This document shows, piece after piece, positions 18,826 through 27,950 of a stretch of 64,000 bases of DNA. The translations under genes and the position numbers were made by a program. Location of the stretch: the NCBI RefSeq assembly GCF_017313275.1, contig NZ_JAFLNM010000001.1, positions 1,364,001-1,428,000 of the forward strand. Direction: 5' to 3'. Numbering within the stretch: position 1 is the stretch's first letter; the number at the start of each line of letters is the position of its first letter. The notes under the pieces are model-generated. The model did not search any database, was not told where the DNA came from, and worked only from the letters and a program-made list of their open reading frames with translations. This stretch comes from Flagellimonas profundi (GTDB lineage: Bacteria > Bacteroidota > Bacteroidia > Flavobacteriales > Flavobacteriaceae).

Positions 18826-19164
18826 TTATGCCTTTGCTTTTAGTTTGTTTCTTCTTTTTTCCGCCCAAGCAATCGCATGCTTGTCCAATTTAACGGTCAA
18901 AAAACGCATAACGCGCTCATCTCTTCTCAATTCCAACTCGTATGGGCCAATAGCCTCACCTGGAGCCTGGAATTCGAACAAGTGGTAAAATCCACTTTTC
19001 TTGTGCTGAATGGGATAGGCCAATTTCTTAAGTCCCCAATCTTCTTTGGAGACCATTTTGGCACCATTCTTAATCAAGAAATCTTCAAATTTCTTGACTG
19101 TTTCCTCTATCTGGGTCTCAGATAGAACGGGATTCAAAATGAAAACAGTTTCGTAATGGTTCAT
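18826..19164 (-). CDS. rpsF: 30S ribosomal protein S6
   Basis: A 112-residue protein beginning [16 protein letters not shown], with the S6 core [20 protein letters not shown] and [18 protein letters not shown]. It binds 16S rRNA as a dimer with S18. First gene of the operon; the initiation codon lies about 20 bases after the predicted transcription start, so there is no room for a long autoregulatory leader of the kind found upstream of rpsF in many bacteria. Confidence 0.97.
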   Translation of the reverse strand: MNHYETVFILNPVLSETQIEETVKKFEDFLIKNGAKMVSKEDWGLKKLAYPIQHKKSGFYHLFEFQAPGEAIGPYELELRRDERVMRFLTVKLDKHAIAWAEKRRNKLKAKA

Positions 19165-19187
19165 TATAATATATTTTTAAAGGAGCG

Positions 19188-19218
19188 CAAAATTAACATT
19201 ATTTCTTTCATCCTGCAA
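19188..19218 (-). promoter_or_regulatory. rpsF operon promoter, TTG-N20-TAATTTTG
   Basis: On the minus strand TTG (19218-19216) and TAATTTTG (19195-19188) are 20 bases apart, a full match to the flavobacterial consensus. The predicted start is near 19182, about 18 bases before the rpsF ATG. Confidence 0.8.
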
Positions 19219-19400
19219 GAAAAGTAAAAAAACTTCGTTTAAGTACAAGAGTTATCAACAATAAAAAACCTAATGAACCTAAATAACACATATGGCAATT
19301 TACACAACAAAATATACCATGTTTACATCTTTTGTTGCTCTTAAACGGCTTTTTTATGTAATTTGCCGATGATTTAAAACCCTACAAATCACCCCATTCT

Positions 19401-20093
19401 ATGAAATTAAAAAGTATAATTGTAGACGATTCCTCGATGCAGCGTATGGCTGTTGCAAAGTTGGTCAACAATCATCCACACCTAGCTTTGGTTGCTGAGT
19501 ACAGCAACGCCATTGAAGCCAAAAATGGCCTGAAAAACCATGAAATTGACCTTATCTTTTTAGATGTTGAAATGCCAATCATCAGCGGTTTTGACCTTTT
19601 AGAGGCCCTAGAGAACCCACCACAGGTTATTCTGATCACCGGAAAACCTGATTATGCGCTTAAAGCGTTCGATTACGACGTTACCGATTACCTTCATAAA
19701 CCCATTACTTTGGCACGTTTTGAAGCCTCTGTAAAAAGAGCCGTTGCCAAATACGAACAAATGAACAGGGTAGATGAGGACGAAGAGCACATCTTTGTTA
19801 AGAGTAACCTTAAAAAACGTAAGGTGATCCTAAATGACATCAAATGGATCGAGGCATTGGGAGATTACATTAAATTGGTCACAGATGAGGCCAATATCGT
19901 AATCCTTTCCACCATGAAATCTTTCGAAAAGCAATTACCTTCCGAAAAATTTCTTCGTATCCATAAATCTTACATTGTGAATCTGGAGAAGATTGAAAAA
20001 TTCAACAGTAAAAATGTTGAAGTAGGGGGCAGACAGATTCCTTTAAGTAGAAACAAAAAGACAGAACTAGCAGAAGCGCTGGCCAATGTATAA
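19401..20093 (+). CDS. LytTR-family response regulator
   Basis: A 230-residue two-domain protein. The receiver domain (about 1-125) has the acidic pocket VDDSS at residues 8-12, the phosphoacceptor Asp in LIFLDVEMP and the conserved Lys in DYLHKPI. The LytTR DNA-binding domain (about 135-230) contains IKWIEALGDYIKLVT and FLRIHKSYIVNLEKIEKF. LytTR regulators bind direct repeats and are usually paired with a membrane histidine kinase of the LytS type; none is adjacent here, so the partner is elsewhere. It is divergent from the rpsF operon. Its stop codon abuts the stop of priA with no bases between them. Confidence 0.93.
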   Translation: MKLKSIIVDDSSMQRMAVAKLVNNHPHLALVAEYSNAIEAKNGLKNHEIDLIFLDVEMPIISGFDLLEALENPPQVILITGKPDYALKAFDYDVTDYLHKPITLARFEASVKRAVAKYEQMNRVDEDEEHIFVKSNLKKRKVILNDIKWIEALGDYIKLVTDEANIVILSTMKSFEKQLPSEKFLRIHKSYIVNLEKIEKFNSKNVEVGGRQIPLSRNKKTELAEALANV

Positions 20094-22550
20094 TTATATG
20101 TGGTCCACATTGTAGACCAGTCTTACACTTTTATACTTGGAAATAGCATTAAAAGATTTTTCAATTCTTTTAATGCTATTTTTTGTTTGTGCCAAGGGCT
20201 GATCACGCGGAATCTTGATCATTATGTTTTTAAGATAGTCTCTTCGAATTCGAGCCACCGGCGGATATTCGGGCCCAAGAATGTTTGAACCGAGCACATT
20301 GCGCAACGAACCCGCCAACCAATCCGAAGCTTCGTTCAATTTATTGAAATCCTTATCCTTTAACGTGATTCTGATAAGACGTACCAAAGGTGGGTACTTA
20401 AACTGTTCCCTTTCGTAAAACTGCTCCTTGAACATTTTATCATAACTGTTGGTGGTGACTTGCTGCAGTATTTGATGGTATGGATTGTAGGTCTGAATCA
20501 GTACTTTACCTCGCTTTTGGGTACGCCCTGCCCTGCCTGCAACCTGGGTCAACATTTGAAAACTACGCTCATGGGCACGGTAATCAGGGAAATTGAGCAT
20601 GGAATCCGCATTCATGATGCCTACCAAACTCACATTTCTGAAATCAAGCCCCTTGGTCACCATTTGGGTACCTACCAAAATATCCATCTCTTGATTTTCA
20701 AAAGAGGAGATAATCTTTTCATACGCATATTTTCCACGAGTAGTATCCAAATCCATTCGCCCCACCGAAATCTCTGGAAATAACTGCCCCAATTCCTGCT
20801 GAATCTGTTCGGTACCAAAGCCTTTATTGTCCAAAGTGGGACTGCCACAAGCCAAACAAGCCTGCTGCAACGCCATGTGATAACCACAATAATGGCACCT
20901 CAACTGGTTTCTATGCTGGTGGTACGTTAAACTCACATCACAATTGGGACATTGCGGTACATGACCGCAGGTAGTGCATTCCACCACAGGAGCGAACCCT
21001 CTTCTGTTTTGAAAAAGGATGATTTGTTCTCCCTCTTCCAAGGCTTCAGTAATGGCCTTAATAAGCATTTCGGAAAAATGGCCCTTCATTCGGCGCTTTC
21101 TGGTAGCTTCTTTGATGTCCACCAAGTTGATATCGGGCATCAACACATCGCCAAACCTATGTGCAATGGAAGCATAGCCATATTTTTGGGTCTTGGCATT
21201 GAACATACTCTCGATACTCGGTGTTGCCGAGCCCAGAACAATATTTGCCTTATGAAGGGCGGCCAAGACCACAGCGGCATCCCGGGCGTGATAGCGCGGT
21301 GCAGGATCAAATTGTTTAAAAGAGCTTTCGTGCTCCTCGTCCACCACGACCAACCCTAGATTAGCAAAGGGAAGGAATAGAGCAGAGCGGGCACCGATCA
21401 CTATCTGGGCCTTTTCCGCATTTTTCAGCACGTTGTTCCAGACCTCCACCCTTTCATGAATGCTATATTTTGAATGGTAAACGGATACTTGATGCCCAAA
21501 ATAATGTCTCAGCCTATTGATCAATTGTGAGGTCAGTGCTATTTCTGGCAGCAAATACAGGGCTTGCTTGCCTTCATCCAGGCATTTTTCAATCAGTTTT
21601 ACATAAACTTCCGTTTTTCCCGATGATGTAACTCCATGCAGTAATACGGGTTTACTTTGATCAAAACCTTTGTGGATATCCACCAAAGCCTGATGCTGGT
21701 ATTCATTTAAATCCATATGCTTGGATGCTTCGGAGCGTTCATCAAACTCCACCCTGTCTTTCCGGACGTGGTATTCCTCCAAAATATCTTTATCGATCAG
21801 TGCCTTGACCACAGCTCTGGAGGCCCCACTTTCCTTTTCCAATTCGGCAATGGGAATGGGTTTGGTGCTTTTGGCCTTTAGTTGAAATAGGGACAGTACT
21901 ACTTGGCTTTGTTTGGGTGCTCGGGTTAGCTCATTTAGTAAATCAGCTAGTTTTTCTTCATCAGTATATTGCTCGGAAAGTTTAACGTAGCGGACCAATT
22001 TAGGTTTGTATTGCTCGTACAGTTCCTCTTTTTGCAGCACCACGCCTTTGTGGACCAGCACATTTATGAGCTTCAGTACATTTTTCTTGTCGACAATGTC
22101 GCTTACCTCAGAAATTTTCAAAGCGGTTTGATGTTGTAATGCTTCAAATATCAGAAACTCGTCATCCGTTAGTTCCGATTCATCAACTTCTGCATTTTTA
22201 TTGGGCAAAACCAGTGTTTCGCTTTCCAACATAAAAGCACTGGGCAGGGCGCTCCGAATCACCTCTCCCAAGGTGCACATATAATATTTGGCCACCCACT
22301 CCCAATGCTTGAGCTGCACTTCTGTTACTACAGGGTGCTCATCAAGAATTTGATAAATTTCTTTGGGTTCGTAGGCTTCAGGTGCATTTTGATGTACCCG
22401 ATACGCAAGGGCAGTATATATTTTTGATTTGCCAAAAGGAACAGCTACACGCATTCCTTCCTTAATAAAATCCGCTTCGGCCTTCGAAATTTTATAGGTA
22501 AAGAGTTTTTCCAAAGGAATGGGAAGAACAACTTCCAAAAAATAATCCAT
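20094..22550 (-). CDS. priA: Primosomal replication restart helicase PriA
   Basis: An 818-residue DNA helicase that reloads the replisome at stalled forks. The N-terminal 3'-end-binding domain comes first (YFLEVVLPIPLEKLFTY), then the helicase core with Walker A GVTSSGKTEVY, the DEEH box VVVDEEHESS and the motif GSATPS. A zinc domain with eight Cys in CxxC pairs follows (CTTCGHVPQCPNC and later CHYC, CLAC). The C-terminal helicase motif AGRAGR is present. It is the last gene of a minus-strand run, 3 bases after the DUF2147 gene, and converges without spacing on the LytTR regulator. Confidence 0.97.
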   Translation of the reverse strand: MDYFLEVVLPIPLEKLFTYKISKAEADFIKEGMRVAVPFGKSKIYTALAYRVHQNAPEAYEPKEIYQILDEHPVVTEVQLKHWEWVAKYYMCTLGEVIRSALPSAFMLESETLVLPNKNAEVDESELTDDEFLIFEALQHQTALKISEVSDIVDKKNVLKLINVLVHKGVVLQKEELYEQYKPKLVRYVKLSEQYTDEEKLADLLNELTRAPKQSQVVLSLFQLKAKSTKPIPIAELEKESGASRAVVKALIDKDILEEYHVRKDRVEFDERSEASKHMDLNEYQHQALVDIHKGFDQSKPVLLHGVTSSGKTEVYVKLIEKCLDEGKQALYLLPEIALTSQLINRLRHYFGHQVSVYHSKYSIHERVEVWNNVLKNAEKAQIVIGARSALFLPFANLGLVVVDEEHESSFKQFDPAPRYHARDAAVVLAALHKANIVLGSATPSIESMFNAKTQKYGYASIAHRFGDVLMPDINLVDIKEATRKRRMKGHFSEMLIKAITEALEEGEQIILFQNRRGFAPVVECTTCGHVPQCPNCDVSLTYHQHRNQLRCHYCGYHMALQQACLACGSPTLDNKGFGTEQIQQELGQLFPEISVGRMDLDTTRGKYAYEKIISSFENQEMDILVGTQMVTKGLDFRNVSLVGIMNADSMLNFPDYRAHERSFQMLTQVAGRAGRTQKRGKVLIQTYNPYHQILQQVTTNSYDKMFKEQFYEREQFKYPPLVRLIRITLKDKDFNKLNEASDWLAGSLRNVLGSNILGPEYPPVARIRRDYLKNIMIKIPRDQPLAQTKNSIKRIEKSFNAISKYKSVRLVYNVDHI

Positions 22551-22553
22551 ACA

Positions 22554-23003
22554 TCAATTCTCTACAACCCTGTGCCATGTTTGGGTTCTGTACAAAAATG
22601 CCAAATATCCCCTTACTTTAAGTCGGTCTTCATTATCTTCATCCAACCACACCCTTCCTTTAAAAGTCATGGCCTGTTCAGGATCGAACAAGGTGTCGCC
22701 CTTGTAGATACCTTTATTGTTCTTCTCGAAATCCTCCATAATCTTCATACCGAGGATGGGTTTATCTTTTTTATCACCTTCACATTTGGTGCACAAAGCC
22801 CCTTTTTTGCCCTCCTCCAGAATTTCAACCACCTTGGCGTGCATTAAACCATCTTCCCTATATATTTCGATGATAGCCTTGGTAATTCCATTGCGGTCAT
22901 CAATGGTTTTCCACTTACCGAAAACGGTTTGTGACCAAGTTATCTGGCAAAGCAGAAAACAGGCAAGATATATCCATTTATTCAGGGTTTTGCTGTTGTT
23001 CAT
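22554..23003 (-). CDS. DUF2147-family exported protein
   Basis: A 149-residue protein with a signal peptide (NKWIYLACFLLCQITWSQ) and a mature beta-rich domain: VFGKWKTIDDRNG opening and ending YRTQTWHRV, the pattern of DUF2147. Two Cys (ALCTKCEG) form a CxxC that is usual in the family. Lipocalin-like folds have been suggested for the family, but function is not known. It overlaps the yihY gene upstream by 26 bases and is followed after 3 bases by priA, so it belongs to a tight minus-strand operon. Confidence 0.85.
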   Translation of the reverse strand: MNNSKTLNKWIYLACFLLCQITWSQTVFGKWKTIDDRNGITKAIIEIYREDGLMHAKVVEILEEGKKGALCTKCEGDKKDKPILGMKIMEDFEKNNKGIYKGDTLFDPEQAMTFKGRVWLDEDNEDRLKVRGYLAFLYRTQTWHRVVEN

Positions 23004-23958
23004 GTCGTTTTTTTAAAGAGTTAAGGGTTGCGTTCAGTTCAAAACCTAACAATAATATATTAGAATTCAACCATATGAACACCATTAAAATCAACAATCC
23101 TCCCAAAGCGCCATAAAGTTCATTGTAGCGTGCAAACTTTTCAACGTATATTCCGAAAAGATAAGAAGTCAATAAAAACAATAGGGTCGTCATTAGGGCA
23201 CCTGCGGAAAAGAATCGGGCCTTTCTACCTTCCGCTGTACCAAAATAATAGAGTATGGCAGTAGTGAAGTAAGGCAAACAAAGGAAGAATAGGACTTTTG
23301 CCACTTGTATGCCAATGGTGTCACCTTTCTCCACATCGTAACCCAAAGTTTTACCCAAATATTCACTGGTATATTCCACAATATAAAATTCAAAATAAAC
23401 GAAAGCCACAGCTCCCACAATCAATAAAATGGATAGGATCAGGCCAACCATTAGTGCATAGGCATACTGACGAAAAAAGTTCCTTGTCAATTCAACATGA
23501 TAGGAATTCTCAAACCCCCCAAATATGGCATTGACCCCATTTGCCATAAGAAAAATGGACAAAATAAAAGCAGAGGATAATAGACCGCCTTGCTTTTGAT
23601 CTTTAATCTGCTGGTAGATATCGCCAAAGTAATCACTCGTTGCCGAAGGAAGAAAAGACTCCAAAAAGTCCAAAAACTGGGCGTCGAAATTCTCATTGCC
23701 CACGCTCACGTATGGAATAATAAAGGGAATCATGGTCACCAAAAAAATCAGCAGGGGAAACAACGCAAGAAAAATACTGAAAGCGATGGAACTGGCCCTC
23801 GAGGAAAGTGCCCCTTTGACAATTCCCATCAAATACATTTCAATCAGGTCATAGAAAGAGAGTCCCTCAAAAGCTTTGAGCTTAATTTTTTTCAACAACC
23901 GCACAATCCAATTGATTACGGGTATTTTTTCCAACTTCTCTTCTATGGCTGCGGACAT
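22978..23958 (-). CDS. YihY/BrkB-family inner membrane protein
   Basis: A 326-residue protein with about six membrane segments and a conserved central signature (ARTNFFRQYAYAL-like segment in LTRNFFRQYAYALMVG, and GGLLILMVFIWLNSNILLLG near the end). YihY proteins were once named ribonuclease BN; that activity belongs to another gene, so the name should not be used here. Function is unknown; a transport or envelope role is likely. It begins one base after the nadC stop and overlaps the DUF2147 gene by 26 bases. Confidence 0.9.
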   Translation of the reverse strand: MSAAIEEKLEKIPVINWIVRLLKKIKLKAFEGLSFYDLIEMYLMGIVKGALSSRASSIAFSIFLALFPLLIFLVTMIPFIIPYVSVGNENFDAQFLDFLESFLPSATSDYFGDIYQQIKDQKQGGLLSSAFILSIFLMANGVNAIFGGFENSYHVELTRNFFRQYAYALMVGLILSILLIVGAVAFVYFEFYIVEYTSEYLGKTLGYDVEKGDTIGIQVAKVLFFLCLPYFTTAILYYFGTAEGRKARFFSAGALMTTLLFLLTSYLFGIYVEKFARYNELYGALGGLLILMVFIWLNSNILLLGFELNATLNSLKKRHEQQQNPE

Positions 23959-24816
23959 TTAAACTGCTTTTAGACTTAGGTCCATATTGTAAACGGAATG
24001 GGTCAAGGCTCCGGATGAAATATAATCCACGCCGCATTCGGCATATTTTCGAATCGTGTCCTCAGTAATGCCGCCCGAAGACTCGGTAAGGCACTTATCC
24101 CCTATTCGTTGCACTGCTTCGCGGGTATCATCATAATCAAAATTGTCCAAAAGAATACGGTATACACCATCTGATTTCAATATTTCATCCACCTCATCCA
24201 AATTCCTGGCTTCAACGATAATCTTTAGGTCCTTGTCCTTTTCTTTTAAATAATCCTGTGTTTTTTGAATGGCTTTTGTAATTCCACCAGCAAAATCGAT
24301 ATGGTTATCCTTGAGCATGATCATGTCATACAAGGCAAACCTATGATTTTCCCCTCCTCCGATTTTAACGGCCCATTTTTCCAAAGCACGAATACCCGGA
24401 GTGGTTTTTCGAGTATCCAATATCCTGGTTCCGGTCCCGTCCAAAATAGAAACAAAATCCTGGGTTTTGGTAGCAATGGCACTCATACGTTGCATGGCAT
24501 TGAGCACCAATCGCTCGCCCTTTAAAATACTTTGTGAGCTACCTTCCACATAAAAAGCGATGTCGCCATATTTAACGTGTGCTCCATCTTCCAGCAAAAT
24601 CTCCATGGTCAAATCCGGATCAACATAGTTGAATACTTGTTTGGCAAAACCCACTCCTGCCAAGACACCCTCGTCCTTTACAAGTAGTTTTGCCTTTCCT
24701 TTTGCCGATACGGGAATACAGGCCAGGGAACTATGGTCACCATCACCAACATCCTCCCTAACGGCATTGGCAATGATCAAATCCAGTTCGTTTTGAAATT
24801 GTTCTTCGGAAATCAT
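23959..24816 (-). CDS. nadC: Nicotinate-nucleotide pyrophosphorylase (carboxylating)
   Basis: NadC (quinolinate phosphoribosyltransferase) makes nicotinate mononucleotide, CO2 and pyrophosphate from quinolinate and PRPP in de novo NAD synthesis. The 285-residue protein shows the family motifs EDVGDGDHSS near the N-terminus, LNAMQRMSAIATKT, ILDTRKTTPGIRALEKWAVK, HRFALYDMIMLKDNHID and the late SSGGITEDTI and GVDYISSGALTHS. No nadA or nadB lies next to it. It is the first gene of the minus-strand run nadC-yihY-DUF2147-priA and its stop touches the yihY start. Confidence 0.97.
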   Translation of the reverse strand: MISEEQFQNELDLIIANAVREDVGDGDHSSLACIPVSAKGKAKLLVKDEGVLAGVGFAKQVFNYVDPDLTMEILLEDGAHVKYGDIAFYVEGSSQSILKGERLVLNAMQRMSAIATKTQDFVSILDGTGTRILDTRKTTPGIRALEKWAVKIGGGENHRFALYDMIMLKDNHIDFAGGITKAIQKTQDYLKEKDKDLKIIVEARNLDEVDEILKSDGVYRILLDNFDYDDTREAVQRIGDKCLTESSGGITEDTIRKYAECGVDYISSGALTHSVYNMDLSLKAV

Positions 24817-24909
24817 CCAAATGGGGTTTTAAACGAAAATAATAAAAACATTGTTCGTTGTACATCACTTTGACATGCTTAATTTAATGCGAAACGTTTA
24901 TTTTTGGGC

Positions 24910-25383
24910 ATGCAGATTACTTTGATCGCCATTGGCAAAACCGATAAGGCTGAACTGGAAGAACTTATAACCGTTTACAAGAAACGGCTGAAGCATTACA
25001 TCAAGTTTCAATTGGAGGTGATCCCGGATATAAAAAACCGTAAAAATCTTTCCGAAACCCAGCAAAAAGAAAAAGAGGGCGAACTGATCCTAGCGCAACT
25101 GCAACCTACGGATACTCTAATTTTGCTTGATGAAAAAGGAAAACAATACACCTCTGTTGAGTTTGCCCGGTTTTTACAGAAAAAGATGAACAGCGGCATT
25201 AAAAACCTGGTATTCGTAATCGGTGGACCTTATGGATTTAGTGATGCCGTTTACGCCAAAAGTTCAGGGAAAGTTAGTCTATCCAAAATGACATTTTCCC
25301 ACCAAATGGTTCGATTGTTCATTGTGGAGCAGATTTACAGGGGGTTTACCATCCTCAGGAATGAACCCTATCATCACCAATAA
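24910..25383 (+). CDS. rlmH: 23S rRNA (pseudouridine-1915-N3)-methyltransferase RlmH
   Basis: RlmH methylates pseudouridine 1915 in helix 69 of 23S rRNA after 70S assembly. The 157-residue protein is best started at ATG 24910 (MQITLIAIGKT); a TTG two codons upstream is open but unnecessary. The SPOUT family markers are present: LILLDEKGKQYTSVEFA, FVIGGPYGFSD, and the C-terminal KMTFSHQMVRLFIVEQIYR. It is divergent from nadC, across 93 bases, and converges on serA-type gene with 3 bases between the stops. Confidence 0.96.
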   Translation: MQITLIAIGKTDKAELEELITVYKKRLKHYIKFQLEVIPDIKNRKNLSETQQKEKEGELILAQLQPTDTLILLDEKGKQYTSVEFARFLQKKMNSGIKNLVFVIGGPYGFSDAVYAKSSGKVSLSKMTFSHQMVRLFIVEQIYRGFTILRNEPYHHQ

Positions 25384-25386
25384 TAA

Positions 25387-27291
25387 TTAATAAAGCACCC
25401 TAAACTTGATGGTGTTCTCGATTTTCTTGAGAGCCTTGATCACATCCTTATCATACTCTTTATCCAAATCGGTGATCACATAACCTACCTCACTATCAGT
25501 AGAAAGGTACTGTCCGGAAATATTGAGCCCGTATTGCGCCAATATTTCATTGATCTTGGCCATAATACCCGGAACGTTTCGGTGAATATGCAAAAATCGG
25601 TGCGCCTTGTTCTGTTTGGGCAATCTTATATTTGGGAAGTTTACAGCATCCACTGTATTTCCTGAATTGATATAATCCATGATTTTATTGGGAACAAAAT
25701 CGGCAATATCCCGTTGTGCTTCCTCTGTACTACCACCAATATGTGGAGTGAGGATCACATTGGACAACCCTTGTAACGGAGTCTCAAATGGCCCGTTGCT
25801 TCGTGGTTCGGATGGATAGACATCGATGGCCGCGCCGCCCAATTTCCCACTCTTAAGTGCGTTGGCCAAGGCATCAATATCAACTACAAACCCTCTGGAG
25901 AGGTTAATGAGTTTGGCTCCATTCTTCATTTGATTGAGTTCTCGCTCCCCAATAAAGTTTTTGTTGGCCTTATTATCGTCCACATGCAGGGTAACCACAT
26001 CGGAAACATTCAACAAATCCTCTAACGTTTCGCATTTTACAGCGTTACCAAGTGCCAATTGATCGTTTACATCGTAGTAATACACTTTCATCCCCATGGC
26101 TTCGGCCAAAACGGACATTTGTTTACCGATGTTTCCGTACCCCACAATACCAAGGTTTTTGCCACGCACCTCCTGTGAACCTGCAGCTGTCTTATTCCAC
26201 TCTCCATTATGGATTTCCGTACTTCGTGGAAAAATGCTTCGCATGAGCATAATGATCTGCCCAACGGCAAGCTCCACAACGGAACGGGTGTTGCTGTACG
26301 GTGCATTAAAGACCACTACCCCTTTCTTTTTGCTGTAATCGAGGTCTATTTGTGTGGTTCCAATACAGAATGCACCAACTACCATCAATTTATCGGCGGC
26401 ATCGAGTACTTTTTGGGTTACCTGGGTTTTGGACCTGATCCCCAGCACATGAACACCTTTAATGCGTTCAATAAGGTCTTCTTCGGATAGACTGGTTTTA
26501 ATCAGCTCAACCGAAAAACCTTCTTCAGAAAGATTTTCAAAAGCAGCTGGGTGCACATTTTCCAGTAAAAGGATCTTGATTCTGTTCTTGGGATATGATA
26601 AGTTTCTTGGCAAATCGTTTACAAATAAAAATTCATCTAAGTTCGGCGCTACGTGATCGGCATTGATGGCCGCTTTTTCACGATGCACATTTTCTGTGTA
26701 GGCAAAAAATTTATGGGCGATACCGGCTTCGCGCATTACATAGTCGCTGTAGCCATCACCAATTACCTGGACCTCGCCTTCCAAATCCAAGTTTTTTAAA
26801 CATTCTATTTTTCCGTTGTGGGCCGCCAGTACATTGTTTTCATCAAAACCTGTAATGTTGCCTTCCTCATCAAATGTAAAGGTATTGGCATATACCCTAT
26901 CGGATGGAATATTGTACGCTTCAACAATGGGGTCTATAAATTCCTTGAAACCACAGGAAATCACATAGATATCATCGGAATACTCGTAAAAGAATTCCTT
27001 GTTCGCTTCAATAGACTTTGAAATCTTTTGACGGAGTTCGACCACCAAGTCTTCCAAGTCCCTCTTGTTGGCATTCAACAAACGGATTCTTCGTTCCAAG
27101 GATTCCGTAAAGGAAATATCCCCATCAATCCCCAAATTGGTGATCTTTTGGATTTCCGCCACGATCTCGTCTCTTTTTGGGTTGCCATGCAGCGTCATTT
27201 CCGCAAGAACATCCAACGCTTCAACACGTGTGAGCGTACTATCAAAATCGAACACATATTTGCGTCCTGTTTCCACCATGAGTTGTTTCAA
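25387..27291 (-). CDS. Phosphoserine phosphatase / 3-phosphoglycerate dehydrogenase fusion (SerB-SerA)
   Basis: This 634-residue protein joins two serine biosynthesis enzymes. Residues 1 to about 215 are a HAD phosphatase of the SerB type: catalytic FDFDST (nucleophile D15, D17), the SCGF motif II, and GDGYSDYV with the metal-binding acids. Residues about 240-545 are a D-3-phosphoglycerate dehydrogenase: IVGYGNIGKQM nucleotide motif, Arg in NLSRGFVVD, Glu in YPSEP and His in LTPHIGGST. Residues about 560-634 are an ACT-type serine-sensing domain (RNVPGIMAKINEILAQYG). It would catalyse steps one and three of the pathway; SerC, the middle step, is not in the window. Many annotations would name only the dehydrogenase. 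Confidence 0.9.
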   Translation of the reverse strand: MKQLMVETGRKYVFDFDSTLTRVEALDVLAEMTLHGNPKRDEIVAEIQKITNLGIDGDISFTESLERRIRLLNANKRDLEDLVVELRQKISKSIEANKEFFYEYSDDIYVISCGFKEFIDPIVEAYNIPSDRVYANTFTFDEEGNITGFDENNVLAAHNGKIECLKNLDLEGEVQVIGDGYSDYVMREAGIAHKFFAYTENVHREKAAINADHVAPNLDEFLFVNDLPRNLSYPKNRIKILLLENVHPAAFENLSEEGFSVELIKTSLSEEDLIERIKGVHVLGIRSKTQVTQKVLDAADKLMVVGAFCIGTTQIDLDYSKKKGVVVFNAPYSNTRSVVELAVGQIIMLMRSIFPRSTEIHNGEWNKTAAGSQEVRGKNLGIVGYGNIGKQMSVLAEAMGMKVYYYDVNDQLALGNAVKCETLEDLLNVSDVVTLHVDDNKANKNFIGERELNQMKNGAKLINLSRGFVVDIDALANALKSGKLGGAAIDVYPSEPRSNGPFETPLQGLSNVILTPHIGGSTEEAQRDIADFVPNKIMDYINSGNTVDAVNFPNIRLPKQNKAHRFLHIHRNVPGIMAKINEILAQYGLNISGQYLSTDSEVGYVITDLDKEYDKDVIKALKKIENTIKFRVLY

Positions 27292-27437
27292 AAAAATTAA
27301 GGCATAAAATTAAACATTAATTCTATCCTTATAATCGGAACTTATCAAAAACCTTACACATTTGCGGATAAATCAAAAATCCGTTACGATTTGTTTTAAA
27401 TGCCACCCAAAAAAGTACATTTTTTAACTTCCGTTTC

Positions 27438-27890
27438 TCAGAACCAACGTCTTGTCAGTTTGCAATAGATGTTATATTCCTTACTGAACATTTTCATTAA
27501 GGCCTCTTCTTCGGGTTTAATCTGAAAATGGTTCATGTACGATACAAACCCAGCTGCAACCAAAGTATTGAATGCATTGCCCAATTTTAGACCAAAGGAC
27601 AACAAAAAAAGAAGCATGCCCAAATACATCGGGTTTCGGGTAAATTTATAGATGCCATTGGTTACCAATTTTGAAGTTTTATTGGGATTCAATGGGTCAA
27701 CTGTGGTTTTTCTGGCGAAAAATTGGATTACCGATATCAAAATCACCACAACACCAAGGCCAAAAAGAAACATCGCCAGTTCATGCTTGCCAAAAAAATC
27801 AAATTCGCCTACAGGCAAAAATTTGTCCAATACATACATTAATCCTCCAAAAACCAACATCACCATGGCCGGTGGCACTTTCATTTTCAT
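27438..27890 (-). CDS. Isoprenylcysteine carboxyl methyltransferase-family membrane protein
   Basis: A 150-residue protein with about four membrane segments. The conserved methyltransferase core is visible: SKLVTNGIYKFTRNPMYLG and, near the end, KPEEEALMKMF followed by EYNIYCKLTRRW. This is the ICMT/phospholipid N-methyltransferase-like superfamily, which uses S-adenosylmethionine on membrane-borne substrates. Bacterial members rarely have known substrates and no isoprenylated protein pathway is implied. It is divergent from rdgB and lies 147 bases from the end of serB-serA's 5' side, with no shared operon. Confidence 0.85.
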   Translation of the reverse strand: MKMKVPPAMVMLVFGGLMYVLDKFLPVGEFDFFGKHELAMFLFGLGVVVILISVIQFFARKTTVDPLNPNKTSKLVTNGIYKFTRNPMYLGMLLFLLSFGLKLGNAFNTLVAAGFVSYMNHFQIKPEEEALMKMFSKEYNIYCKLTRRWF

Positions 27891-27916
27891 AAAAATCGCT
27901 TAAAGTCCGAAATTAC

Positions 27917-27924
27917 TACTTTTG
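27917..27924 (+). promoter_or_regulatory. -7 element of the rdgB promoter
   Basis: TACTTTTG matches TAnnTTTG and lies 26 bases before the TTG start of rdgB. No good TTG is seen at -33. Confidence 0.45.
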
Positions 27925-27950
27925 AAACTCAAAATAGAATCCTTTTTGAT

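Noticed and set aside
22978..23958. Ribonuclease BN name for YihY
   Set aside because: The protein has six membrane segments and no nuclease motif; the RNase BN activity is known to belong to a different protein family.
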